NCBI GenBank assembly: GCA_032433765.1
Contig: JAVIAB010000139.1
Span: 46,682,421-46,746,420, forward strand
DNA length: 64,000 bases
Direction: 5' to 3'
From: Megaustenia siamemsis
Taxonomy: Eukaryota; Mollusca; Gastropoda; Stylommatophora; Ariophantidae
The position numbers and the translations under genes were made by a program. Shown here in pieces: positions 10,446-21,687 of this stretch (positions are counted from its first letter, which is position 1; the number at the start of each line of letters is the position of its first letter). Under the pieces are notes generated by a model, which saw only the letters and a program-made list of their open reading frames with translations, did not search any database and was not told the origin of the DNA.

Positions 10446-10762
10446 TTTCACTGTCACAAATGGACAACATAATAAAAATAAGTTCTACTAAATCTAGAAT
10501 GAACAGGACAAATAAATCAAAGAGAAATAAAAAAAGATGGATAAGAAATGAAATTATAAAATAAAAGGGATATGTACAACATTATAAGAGAATAAAAATC
10601 TAATTTAATATATAAAAATAGTAAACTAAAAAATATTGTCTGTCTGTATAAGTTGGAACAGCTGAACTTAAATTATGCACTTGATTTGTAATACATAATT
10701 AAGTGTAAGACATCAGCTAGGTGTATCACAATGAAAAAATTATTTAAAAACCAGTGAACAAC
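10446..10762. other. AT-rich FKBP12 intron, no gene
   Basis: Low-complexity AT-rich sequence. Nothing recognisable before the exon at 10763. Confidence 0.45.
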
Positions 10763-10810
10763 CTATATAATGTATCACAACCGTCTGCCCCGTTTTGGGG
10801 TATGTGGCAC
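10763..10810 (-). CDS. FKBP1A: FKBP12 (FKBP1A) coding exon 2
   Basis: A 48-nt exon with a strong minus-strand acceptor (TTTTATCATTGCAG) and a weaker donor (GTTGTT). With the last base of exon 1 it reads GATYPKTGQTVVIHYI. This corresponds to FKBP12 residues 12-27 (human GRTFPKRGQTCVVHYT) and keeps the pocket residue Y26. Entry phase 1 and exit phase 1 match exons 1 and 3 exactly. Intron 1 is about 5.3 kb and intron 2 about 6.2 kb, both mainly LINE debris, so an ORF scan alone would miss this exon. Confidence 0.92.
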
Positions 10811-10975
10811 CTGCAATGATAAAAGAAACAAAGCTAACTCACCAGCCACCACAATCAGTTGCCGACAGAATACAGCTATTTTATCTCTATCAACTATTAC
10901 TGAAGCCACAATTTTGTAAGCAATTAAATTTAATGTGAAAACATTTTTATATTTGTTATTGAAAAAGCTGATTGT

Positions 10976-11420
10976 TTGTTTCTGAAGTTTCAGTGGAGCT
11001 CCCTTTTTAAGTTGGTATTTTTGAGAATGTCCTCCTCGGTCTTCTTAGCTGTCCAGGGAACTTGCAACATTCCTCTGAAAAAACTTTATCTGTGGCCTCA
11101 AATCATCTTTTTGTTTGTTTGTCTACTGTCAATGTTTAACTTATTGCACGCGTTTCAGATTTGTTCTGTTCATTTTTAAATTGCATGGTGGTGATGATTG
11201 TTTCTTCAATATGATCACTACTTCTGTTTTCTTACTATTGACTGAGACCATTCTTGTTGCTTTCCTTCTCTATTATGTCTATCATTTCTTGTAGTTCTTT
11301 CTCTGTCTGTTATTAAGACTGTGTCATCCACATATCGCACATTGTTTACGTTGTGACTACTGACTTCAATTATATCCTCATAGTCATAATTACATCCTCA
11401 AAAGAGCTAATTAAGTAACT
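10976..11420 (-). mobile_element. BovB/RTE-like LINE remnant
   Basis: The minus strand contains a reverse transcriptase active-site remnant (NNVRYVDDTVLI, then ELQEMIDIIEKE) near 11290-11350, and the C-terminal motif QVPWTAKKTEEDILKN near 11020-11070. Related to the (GAT)n-tailed family, with an internal deletion. Confidence 0.6.
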
Positions 11421-12400
11421 TTGGTATGGCATCTTTACCAAGCAAGTTATTTGACACCTTTATTTGAATGAGTTCACAAAATGGTGGCTTTGCTGATTTA
11501 AACTAGGTTAAAAGATGACTGTGGTCAAAATAACTTTCATTAGAAATTATACTGGCATTTGGTAGTTGGTATTTATAGTAAAGGCTGCTGGTATAAATGA
11601 TTGTGTCCAATAACTGTTAACTCTTTCTGTACGAATTGTCACAGCCTGTGTCATGTTGATTGTGGTCAAATATGATCTGCCACACTCTGCAGCATTCTCA
11701 ATATGTTTCATGTAAACTATATTTAAACTAAAATTTTTTTTTAATATGCACTGTGTTACAACACTGCGGTCACAATTCATTCACATGAATACAATTTCAT
11801 AATTATAGGATTGCTACATCAATATTACCTGCTGGTCCAGATGACTGTGATTTACTCCTTGAATATTAACACATTACACTTTCTAGCTATCTTGCTAATG
11901 TCTACACTAGCACTAATAATAATTTTCACACACAAATCATGTGTGTGGACCCTTTCTACATCTTATCTATCTACACTAATTGTTGGCATCTGCTTTCCTC
12001 AACGACAGCCTTTCTGTGGCAGTTCTCTAATCACTCCCTGCCTCTGCTCTGTGTCTGGTCTCTCTGTCTCATCTATCTTTTATATAATGGCTACTTCTTG
12101 GCTACTAACCTGCTGTCAAATAACTTAATAGATTCAATTATTATTCTATAATATACATATCTTTTTTTCTACACCCACACCTTCTGCTGGACACTCCTTA
12201 CTGACCTTATCTACATCATCTGCCCACACTGTCTGGTCTTCTACCCTTGATCTATTTTGCTGTGAACTTATTCTAAATCCAGTGAAACCTTAATTTTCTC
12301 CTCACTGCTACAAGTAAATTAACTTTTTTTAAAAATGTTTCAAATAAATTGTAGTATCTAAGTATCGATTACCAACAACAGTGTTATGGGCTTACCGCCA
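11421..12400. other. No gene seen
   Basis: Intron 1 of FKBP12. I found no conserved coding segment. Short open frames here have no recognisable motif or splice sites that fit the flanking exons. Confidence 0.4.
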
Positions 12401-13180
12401 CGATGGCTTGTAACATAGTGGAATCAATCAACCAGTTGTCATCAACTGAATAGCAACTTTATTTACATGAACTGTTGGCTGTACAAAGTAGGATATCATT
12501 CACATTACATGGCCGTACAAAATATGGTATCACTCACAGTTCTTTCATATGAAAACGTCGACATGACTGTACAAAATGTTTATATCATTCACATAAACTA
12601 TCGACCTGGTTGTACAAATATGTTGATCTCATTCTCAGTTCTTCCATATGAAAACAAACCATCAATTGGTAACACATCTATCACTGTTGGCGACCAGCGG
12701 GAGAGAGACTGAACTGTCTTGAAAAACTTTAGAGAAGTCCCGAGATTTCTCTCTCCCAACCATTTACACCTCCCTCTCATTCGCTATCCCAGAATCCTCT
12801 GTAACCAATCATTTCTAATCTACCCCTTGTTTACTACGCATATTTAATGCGTCACCCCTAGAATCTTTTAGGTCCCTTTGTCTTCCCCAATTACCTTGAC
12901 CCTATCTAGGTCTGTTTTTAGCATAATGGCCCACCTCAGTGTCCATTCATGCTTGCCACTAACTGCATGCTCTCTTGGCTATACAGCCTACAGTCTATTT
13001 CTATCATACCTCGTCTCTCCCCCATAAATGCACTCAACTCTTGCCTACTTGGCCTTTTACTATATTTAGCAACTTGACTGTACAAAAATATGATTATATA
13101 TCACCACTTTGGCCAATTACTATTATAATTACATTTCAACACTTTGGCCAATTACTATTACAACAGGAGTAGTGATTTGA
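12401..13180. repeat. Degenerate internally repeated segment, nature unknown
   Basis: The motif TGTACAAAATATG, usually followed by TATCATTCAC, recurs at about 12480, 12514, 12569, 12611 and 13077 with uneven spacing. TTGGCCAATTACTATTA occurs twice (about 13107 and 13145). This might be a diverged tandem array or an old solo LTR (TG...CA edges can be drawn, but no target duplication matches). Confidence 0.35.
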
Positions 13181-13749
13181 GCTATCTGAATTTATAAGTC
13201 TCATGTTGGATTTTGTGATCAACAAGATTACAGTGAAGAAGAATACCTGTAACAATACATCATGATTGTAAATGACAAATTATTAGTTATTTTCATGCTA
13301 CATCAACAAAACTTTCAAAGCCTGATTGAAGAAGTATTGTTGTTGATTGTTTTTTACTTTTGCAAAATATTCATATTGGATTACTTTGACCCGATATTTA
13401 GGTTTATAAGAGACAATTATAGTCTCAATTCAATTCTTGTTTGTTTTGGTCATTTAGCCCCCATTTTTCTTTCTACATGTCTTGTAGTGTCATTTTATTT
13501 GTGAATTCTAATTCCCTGTTCAATTACCTAAAAATTCATATACAATATGTTATGTGTTAGATAAGATAAAGCATGTAGACTGATATTTAAACAAAAAGGT
13601 CCATGACAAATTTTGTCTCTCAAATCCCTTCCATTGCATTGATAAAACTTTAGTACTGAAACAGATAAGTTAAGCATCATAAATGTCACTGCACTGACTA
13701 AAAGAAAGTTAATTTATTAGTTTAGGTACCTAAATTACTTATGTTTGGT
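13181..13749. other. No gene seen
   Basis: AT-rich intron sequence leading into the LINE at about 13750. Confidence 0.4.
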
Positions 13750-14985
13750 GTAATATTCCTTTGCACTTTATTTGGTAATCAATACTGAATTAGATGAGCA
13801 GCAATTTGGATTTAGGAAAAATAGCAGGACAAAAGAAGCCATATTCTGCATGAGAACATTAATCAAAAAGTACACAGAAGTAAACAAACCAATGTATGCT
13901 TGCTCCATAGACTTCACCAAAGCTTTTGATAGAGTACACCACAAACAACTTATAGAATGCCTAAAAGAGAAATATCTAGATGACATGGACATACAACTAA
14001 TATGTAATCTATACTGGGAGCAACAGCAATAATAAAATATAATACAGAGAACTCTACACCCATTGATATAAAAAGGGAGTAAGACAGGGATGCATCCTAT
14101 CACCAAGCTTGTTCAATCTATACACTGAACAAATCTTTAAAATCATCATAGAGATGCCAGGCCTACAAATTAATGGAAAGATAATCAATAACCTAACATA
14201 TGCTGACAATAATGTACTACTAGCAGAAAATCCTAAAGATCTACAATTACTTAATGAAATAAACATGACAAGCAAGAAATATGGACTAGATATGAATATC
14301 AAAATGACTAAAACTATGATCATAAACAAAGAAAATACTCAAAACCCACAAGAGGATATCAAAATTGAAGGAATAGACCTAGAGACAGTTCAGATCTACA
14401 ACTACCTTGGACATACTATAACCAGTGATGGAAATGTACAACTGAAATAAACAAAAGAATAGGAATGGCAAAAAGTCATTTTAATGCCATGAAGAACATA
14501 CTAACATCAAAACAAATAACACCAGGGCTAAAACTAAGAATAGCAAATGTTACATCTTCTTAATATTCCTATATGGTGCAGAAACATGGACATTAGACAA
14601 GAAAACAGAACAGAGAATTGAAGCCTTTGAAATGTGGATATATAGAAGACTAGGTAGAATTGGATGGAAGGAAAAGAAAACAAACGATGAAGTCTTAAAA
14701 CAACTAAAAATGAAAAGAGAACTACTAAGCACAATTCAAACAACAAAATGTGATTTTTGGGCCGTGTTAAAAGACACAACAGCCTACTAAAAGTAATCTT
14801 GGAGGGGAAGATACAAGGTAAAAGAGGCAGAGGCAGACCAAGACTAACATGGACAAGTAACATCAAAAGATGGACAAATCAGCCTATGACAACCTGCACT
14901 TATCAAAGCAAGAGACAGCGCAGAATGGCGCTCGATGGTAGCCAACCTTTGTTGCGGAGAAGGCACTCGATGATGACTATTTGGT
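13750..14985 (+). mobile_element. BovB/RTE-like LINE, most complete copy of its family here
   Basis: Reverse transcriptase remnants in order: LDEQQFGFRKNSRTKEAIF and ACSIDFTKAFDRVHHKQL (motif A, 13772-14032). A motif B region near 14075-14130 spells VRQGCILSPSLFNLYT across a frame change. A degenerate catalytic site follows (NNLTYADNNVLLAENPK; YADN in place of YADD, 14109-14450). The C-terminal part NDEVLKQLKMKRELLSTI and RGRGRPRLTWTSNIKRW ends at GGCACTCGATGATGA. Frameshifts and the YADN change mean it is inactive. Other 3' ends of this family are at 7181, 31801 and 41500. Confidence 0.8.
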
Positions 14986-16092
14986 GATTCTCTAATCTGT
15001 CAAAACCCCTGAGTTGGACAGTTAGAGTTAACCTAAACCTAGTTGAAACAAATTTAATTAAATGCACAAAACTAGAAGCAGTTGATACAATTAAAATATG
15101 TGCAGTCAATCAGGGGAGATTGCATTTAACAAAAATGGTTTTAGTACCTAAACTTGTAAATTACCACACAAAAAAATATTGAAAACAGATGATGACATAA
15201 ATTTCATTTCTCAGCCTGTAAGATTTCCTTCATTTTTATTTTTCTGATTGATTTTAATTATTTTTCTAAACAACTATTATTATATGAATTAATATGAGAT
15301 ATAATCTTCTTACCTGTTATAAGACTTATCACCTGTCTAATCATTCATTCCATTTTATGCCATCTGGCTGTCTAGTTAATCACGATAAGATCCTTATATC
15401 CTTGCTGATGTGAACCTTTTTCAGTTCCAACTAAGTTGACTTATTGACTGACTGGACCACTTTGACTTTACCAGTACAATTTACTACAGTAAGTAAACTA
15501 CTTTGTACTTAAATAGTTAAGATAGGAGATCTGATATGATACTTGATAGTATTAATAAAAAAATAATATATATAATGTTTAAATATTATCTTTATTATTG
15601 CTTTTAATTATATTATTGAAAATTGTAAATATATAGAATTAAATTAGAATCAATAGAATTGACGTGTTTATAATTTATTTATTATATATAATTATATAAT
15701 TATATATATATATATTATATACATATAATTATATATATATAAATTATATATATTATATTATTATATAGTTACTAACTAAGTAACATTATAGTTAATTGAA
15801 CAATAAAAATTAACGTCTACTAATGATTAATTGAATTCACAGCATAATGTGCATCGCTTATTGATAGCTATGATAAAATGCACTAACACAGTTGTTATTA
15901 CTAAGTTAACTGGTCAGGTCAGTCCGACTTGAACTAACTAGCTAGCTCAACTAGAGTGCCGAACCGGGTCGGTGTGCATCAGCAGCTGTGCCATTTCAAG
16001 CATCCTATACATAGAGATTAATGATATATAGCTTTACTGACAAATAAAAATTATAGAATATCACACACAAAAGATATGCTATAAGTATCTAC
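14986..16092. other. AT-rich sequence, no gene
   Basis: Very AT-rich, with a TATA-repeat stretch near 15690-15760. A part near 15890-15990 has higher GC but no recognised feature. This is the 5' part of FKBP12 intron 1. Confidence 0.45.
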
Positions 16093-16129
16093 CGTCTCCA
16101 GGACTTATGATTTCTTTTTCCACCCCCAT
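16093..16129 (-). CDS. FKBP1A: FKBP12 (FKBP1A) coding exon 1 with start codon
   Basis: The minus strand gives ATG at 16129-16127 and encodes MGVEKEIISPGD plus one base of Gly, then a GTAGAT donor. Human FKBP12 begins MGVQVETISPGDG and its first coding exon also ends in the GDG codon, so both start and phase fit. With exons 2 and 3 it makes an uninterrupted 58-residue N-terminal half of FKBP12, without any stop or frameshift. The gene is therefore probably functional and continues left of the window. The promoter should lie to the right of 16130, but I cannot point to a core element. Confidence 0.92.
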
Positions 16130-16823
16130 CAGCCGACGAATGGAGTCATTTAGCTGGACGACACCTCCAACCGACACCACAGACACCACAGACGTCAGAT
16201 CTTCTATGTCAACTTGCTCTTACTTTTTTCATTGCCAGGTATTCTTTGTGTCTTGCAACCGAGTACTTGGAAGAAAAGTTAATTCATGAAATAACTCATC
16301 AATACTTCAATAAAAAGAACAGGTATATAGAATTCAATATATCAGTTTTAAAATATGTATAAATGTATATATATTAGCACAGAATTACATGTTTTTTTCT
16401 TAAAATCTACTAGTATGAAAAATGTAATACAAACTGGTAGATGTTGATTAAAAAAATCCTCCCCACCAGTCTGGGCTAGATGACACTATCTATAACTTCA
16501 ACATAACAGCATGTTCCGTAATACCAAGGTGTACTCTTGATAACAGTACGACTTTTTAAAAAAAAAATAGGATAGCAGGTGCGTTAAATTAATGTTATGA
16601 AATATATTTTGTACCAAATATTTTTCGTTTTTAAAAGTGACACAAACACTAGTTCCGGTGAAGGAAACAAGGTCCCATGATTTCTTTTTTTTATCTGTAT
16701 TTTCCCCCACCCTTCCGATGGCACACAAAAATTCCTCATTACATTTCAACAATGTCCTATGTAGTATAATATGTTGTTCTTTTCACTAACAAAAAAAAAT
16801 AAATCACTCTCGTGATGTTTTAA
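16130..16823. other. Presumed FKBP12 5' UTR/promoter side; no other feature
   Basis: No second conserved exon was found. On the minus strand the reading frame upstream of the FKBP12 ATG stays open to about 16200 and has no in-frame ATG closer in that resembles the family. The rest is AT-rich. Confidence 0.35.
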
Positions 16824-17066
16824 TCACTCTCCACATAAATAACAAGAATACCCGAATGTTATCGGTCCGATAAAAGTGTACAGCTGAAAATGTTGTTGAT
16901 TTCCTGTTTTATTTGCTTGTACTTTTAAATTTGCATTTCCTTGAAGAACTTTTGGCGATGTCTTCACAGTTGTTATCCAACTTTCACAATTAAAAACAAC
17001 TTTCTGGCGAAGGCCAGTTTTGTCCATTTTCGAATGTTTCTTCCCACCCCTTTCTCTGTCAGCCAT
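16824..17066 (-). CDS. Hypothetical 80-codon ORF or first exon
   Basis: Begins with an ATG in good context (GACATGG) after an in-frame stop. The N-terminus is MADRERGGKKHSKMDKTG, lysine- and charge-rich, and unlike the retrotransposon proteins around it. It sits about 700 bp upstream of the FKBP12 start on the same strand. I do not recognise the protein, the C-terminal third looks less protein-like, and no convincing splice donor is seen. It could be a small gene's first exon or chance. Confidence 0.25.
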   Translation of the reverse strand: MADRERGGKKHSKMDKTGLRQKVVFNCESWITTVKTSPKVLQGNANLKVQANKTGNQQHFQLYTFIGPITFGYSCYLCGE

Positions 17067-17204
17067 GTCTGCTTTTGCTTGGTATTAAGCCCTGCACAAT
17101 GGTATTAGCAATATGCTAATTTCTATTGTAATTATAATGTGATTGACCTGTTTCGGTACATGGAGATCTGAGCCAGATATACAAGTAATTATAATGTATA
17201 TATA

Positions 17205-17765
17205 TATATATCATCATCAAGTACGGGGCTTGCTGGCGTAGGTGATCATGTCTCTCCACAACTTTCGATCTCGACAGTTATTTACCATTTCTGTTGTTGA
17301 CCTTCTGCCAAGCCATTTTCTTGAGCTGTCTGGTATTTTTTTCTCTTTGCTTCCCTCAATCTCTTTGTCCCTCAATTTTTCCAGTTGTTACAATATATTC
17401 CAGTCGTTCTCTTCGCATTACATAACCAAAAATGATGATTGTTTTTTCTTCCTAATTGGAAATTAGCTCTCTTTTTGCTTTGACCTCTTTCAAAACATTT
17501 TCATTACTCTTCTTAGCTGTCCATAGTATTCTCAACATTCTTCTGTAAAACCACATTTCTACAGATTCCAGTGATTTTGTTGTCCTATTGTCCATGATTC
17601 ACATCCATATGTTAAGACTGGCTCTACATAACATTTAAGAACTCTTTTTCTTGTTTCTATTGTCAAAAATGGATTGCATAATATCTTCCTCATTTTTTGG
17701 AATGCTGCTTTTGCCTTTCTGCATCTCACTCTTTTGTACATCTTCCGTCTGAGGTTAACAAAGTA
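17205..17765 (-). mobile_element. (GAT)n-tailed LINE, 3' part
   Basis: Starts at a short CATCATCAAG tail and carries the family C-terminus. The minus strand reads KAKAAFQKMRKILCNPF, LTIETRKRVLKCYVEP and VLTYGCESWTIGQQNHW, the last close to the intact LINE consensus. It is truncated at a TA microsatellite on the right. Confidence 0.75.
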
Positions 17766-17779
17766 CCCAAATATTAAAG

Positions 17780-17780
<1 letters not shown>

Positions 17781-17857
<77 letters not shown>

Positions 17858-17862
17858 CACAT
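17781..17862. repeat. (TA)n microsatellite
   Basis: About 70 bases of pure TA dinucleotides followed by CATATACACATG. It separates the LINE at 17205 from the one at 17915. Confidence 0.97.
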
Positions 17863-17914
17863 GCACATTATCGCATTGCCACGAACGCCCATGTGTTCAA
17901 GGCAATATGTATAA

Positions 17915-18960
17915 GTTAGGCTGTCGGCAGAAGACATGTCGAGTAGGTGCATCAACTCCCTGCAGAGTGTGCTCGTCACTCCAGCGAGGCATGCCGGATG
18001 TCAATCAAGATGACCGCATGTGTGTAAGATGTCTTAACTACCCATGTGATAGCATCTGTCACAGCCTCAATCTTCATGCGTGTGCTGGAAGTATTAGTCT
18101 TCTAGGCCCCTGCCTCTTTCTCTATCAACTTTTCATTAGAGCTCACAATATCCAAGTCATTCCGCACACCGCTTGTGAACGAGCCATCAGTGTAGATTAT
18201 CGGGCCTTGAGGTTGGGAGTGAAGTTGCAGTGGCTCATGACAGGGACTCAGTCAGGCCCTTCGCCCAGTCAAGACATTTACTGTCAAAGTGTATGACGAC
18301 CTTAGTTAGCCCGCGCCTATCGTGCACATTTATCCAGTCTCTGCAATTAGGTATGTTCTAGACGCATACACCTTTTAGTGTTGTTTCAACCTCTGCCAGC
18401 CACGATCTCCCGCGTTTAATGAAGTTTGCCTTTCATTGACTGTATTTCTGGTAGCAGTGGATATATTTTGTTACATACCACCTTTAGGTACGCTTTCGCT
18501 TACATGTGTCGTGCTTGAATGCTTGGAAGATCCAACAGGATACTCACAGCTGGGATTGTCGTATTCTTGTTGCTTCCCAACACGGCTTGCATAGCCTCGT
18601 TCTGTACAATTTCCAATTGAGCTAGCTGAATGTGAGATTGGTTAAGAATGTCCAGTCCAAAGTCGATGACTGACAAAACCAGTGACTCAATTAAGAGGAA
18701 TAGCGTTCGTTAATTGAAGCCAGATTTCGCCATAACCTTTCCTGTATTCACTCCTTTCCTGGAACTTTTGGACCACACTGTTTTTATGATGGTTGAAGGA
18801 TAATGATCTGTCAAAAGAGATCCCAAGGTACCTCAAGCCGTGAACTCTCTCAATGTGCGTTCCATTGCACTCCAGAAAATGTAGCTCTGTTTGCACCATG
18901 TGATTGTTCAGTGGGCACTATATCAACTTGACCTTGCCATGATTGATCACAGATTCGTTA
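17915..18960 (-). mobile_element. Jockey-like LINE with RNase H, degraded, minus orientation
   Basis: The minus strand shows the region after the reverse transcriptase (ELHFLECNGTHIERVHGL, RYLGISFDRSLSFNHH; then LVLSVIDFGLDILNQS, IVQNEAMQAVLGSNKNT). An RNase H start follows near 18200 (HTDGSFTSGVRNDLDIV). Stops and frameshifts are frequent. It meets a plus-strand copy of the same family head to head at about 18960. Confidence 0.7.
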
Positions 18961-19596
18961 CTGCCACACGGCAGCAGACAAAGCACCCTACAAGTTTTGA
19001 TACCGCTATGCTCGCATGAAGATGACAACATGCTAACAATGTCATCAAGGACAATGATGGCAGAATGCTACTCACAGATGAACTAAAAGGTAGGGCCTTG
19101 CTGAAGAGGTACATTACATAAACAGATCACGGCGACATGGATTCGCCGCAAATAGTTAGAAACACACTATCAGCGTCATTGGGAGAAATACCCCCCCGAG
19201 GACCAAATCAGTATTGGGGATGTAGTTTGCACGATCAAGAATGCTACAGACAGCGCCCCAAGACCGGATGGTATAAGATACATTCTTTTAAAGGTGGCCG
19301 TTCTTGACACTGTAAAGAGAATTACTGCAGACTTCAATCAAAGCATCAGGACCAGGGATGTCACAGAAGAATGGTTACATAGCTATCTGGTTCCGGTCCA
19401 TAAGTCGGGAAAAGATAAGTCCACACTGAGCGGAAAACGCATTATTACTACGCAGAATGTCTATGGAAGGTTTCTCAAAAAAGTCGTCTCTAAAAAGCTA
19501 GCGCCGCATCTTGAGATCAAAGGATTGTTGCCTAATACACTAGATGGGTATAGGCCAGGCAGGCATACTGCTGCCAATGTTTCTATCCTTGCTTAT
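18961..19596 (+). mobile_element. Jockey-like LINE, left part, split by an I-like LINE
   Basis: Reading frame pieces run from the endonuclease-RT linker (DNDGRMLLTDELKGRALL) into the reverse transcriptase (VTEEWLHSYLVPVHKSGK, KRIITTQNVYGRFLKK, GYRPGRHTAANVSILAY). The sequence stops at a 13-bp target duplication (TATCCTTGCTTAT, 19584-19596) and continues after copy B at 22789. Confidence 0.75.
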
Positions 19597-19755
19597 CTAT
19601 CTATCTTTCGTTCGCCCGAAGTACTGTCTATATCAGCAATGTCGTTTCCTGTATAAATTTAACTGTCTTTTGCAATTTTTGCAGTGGCCCATGTAGTTTT
19701 GTCCGTAGTGGTTGTATCTATGGGCCAATGGATTTTCCTCAGTCTACTGTATTCA

Positions 19756-20023
19756 TTAGGGAGCCGCGATAGCTCAGTGGTTAGTGAACTGGACTACGAA
19801 GGACAATGGGTAGGGTTCGATCCAAATCGACGGCTTCCGGTTCACCCAGCCTTAAATGGGTACCGGATTTTTTTCTGGGAATGTAGAGCGGCATGTGCGT
19901 AATACCAACCACATTACCTCAAAAATCATGTGCCGAAGGTCTGTAAAATTTATGGTCACTAACACCATATTCCCTATACGTCACTTGGCGTGACATGGGT
20001 ACTTTACTTACCTTTTTTTTTTT
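19756..20023 (+). mobile_element. tRNA-derived SINE, copy 1
   Basis: The head carries RNA polymerase III box A (TAGCTCAGTGGT) and box B (GGGTTCGATCC) spaced as in tRNAs. The body contains TTAAATGGGTACCGG and CACTTGGCGTGAC, and the tail is ACTTTACTT followed by T-rich sequence. A 10-bp duplication with one mismatch flanks it (19746-19755, 20024-20033). It interrupts I-like LINE copy B. Confidence 0.9.
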
Positions 20024-21593
20024 ACTATATTCAGTGCAGTCTTGAAGTATGTGTTCAGTAGCCTGGGGCGCCTGTCCACATGTAGTTGTACAAGAAGTGA
20101 TGTGCCGATCTTGAATTTTGTATACATGTGACTATGGAGTCGATTGTGTCCTGTTCTGATGCATATAATGATAACTTGTTCATATCTATTCATATTATGA
20201 AAGGCATCCTGATTTGGGGCGTGTGGTCCTCTGATTGATTTGATTTTCTGTTTCTTATGATGGTATGTAACCGGTGTATCTAGTTGTGTGTCTGTTGAAC
20301 CTTCCTTTGCCAACTGATCTGCTTTCTCATTTCCTGGTATTCCACAGTGAGATGGGATCCACTGCAGGGCAACCCTGTGGTGCTTGCAGAGTTCAGTCAA
20401 TAAGGTCTGCAGATGTAATAATTTTCTGGAATGTAGTGCCTGGAGTACTGATCTTGCATCTGTCAAAAACACTACAGGCTGTGGGCTAAGATTGCTACTG
20501 TTCAGCAGTTTTTCTATTGCCAACTTTATTGCTTGTATTTCTGCATCATAATTGTGACAATATTTCCCTGTTGCTATTTTATTCATATCTCTAGTGTTAT
20601 TTGGGTACTCTATATATGCACCTGCTCCCCCATTCTTTACTGCATTCTGTGCTGATCCATCTGTGTACATACGAATCCATAGGTCTTGTGGGTATTCTTC
20701 ATCCAGGAAACTGAGAGTTATTGTTTTTCGCTATTTTGTTCTTCTTTGTCAACTATTCCTTTCACTTCTGTCCGTATTTGTATTGATAATTCTGATTCCT
20801 CTGTCCAGGGAGTCTGTTCTAGAATGGGCAGTAGGGGGTTAACAACTCTTGGCATGTTTGGTGTTTGTCTACTAATACGCTTGGCTTGGTGGATAAAACT
20901 GCTTCTCTTAAGTCGTCCCAATGCAAGATTTTGGAATCGGTCCTTCATTGGATGTCTCGGCATGCATGCAAATTTTTCTGCCTGTATGAGCCCCTTTGTG
21001 TCTCTCCGTTCTCTCAGTGCTGGTATCCTCCACAATTTCTCCATCTCCAATTTGGTGTTGATTTCATTGCTCCTGTGATGACCCTAAGTGCCTGGTTTTG
21101 TACTTTATCCAGTTCTTGCAGTGTGGTGTTTGATGTGAACACTATGCGGATGATCCATATTCTAATTGTGGGTGTATACTCTGTTGGTAAACTTTACTGA
21201 GTATTTTCCAACTCGCACCCCATGTGGCTTCACACTGCTTTCTTAGAATAGCCAATTTCCTCCTTGCTTTTTTTTATTGCCTTATTTATCTGCTGTTTCC
21301 AAGATAGTTTGTTATCAAATGTAACTCCGAGATATGTAGCTTGTATGTCTTCTTTCACAGGCTCATTGTTTATGTAGATGGCTCCTGCTTTTTGTTTTGG
21401 GGAGAGAGTGAAAAGTGTAGTTCTGCATTTGTCTGTATTGATGCTGATACACCATCTATTTGTCCAAGAATTCAGTGCATTCATAGCTCTTTGTAGCAAT
21501 TTGGAGGCCACTGTTGCATACTCATCTGTGCACCACATTACCAAGTCAAATGCATACATTGCCACTTTGATGATATGTGGTAGTTCAGTAACT

Positions 21594-21687
21594 TAATTCG
21601 GATGATTCCACTGGCACGGGCGGTTGGGCGATTATGAATTTTAATTCGTTTGCAGTGATACCGAGGCCTTCCATAGCCAATAGCTAA
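21594..21687. repeat. 94-bp micro-repeat with 13-bp target duplication
   Basis: Sits in copy B of the I-like LINE between two exact copies of TAGTTCAGTAACT (21581-21593, 21688-21700), so it is a true insertion. A second copy lies at 49179-49256. It has no open frame and no clear pol III boxes. Confidence 0.85.

Noticed and set aside
12401..13180. Solo LTR of a Gypsy-type element
   Set aside because: TG...CA edges can be drawn, but no matching target duplication, primer-binding site or second copy is visible.
17674..17979. Open frames of alternating Ile-Tyr
   Set aside because: Translation of a TA microsatellite.
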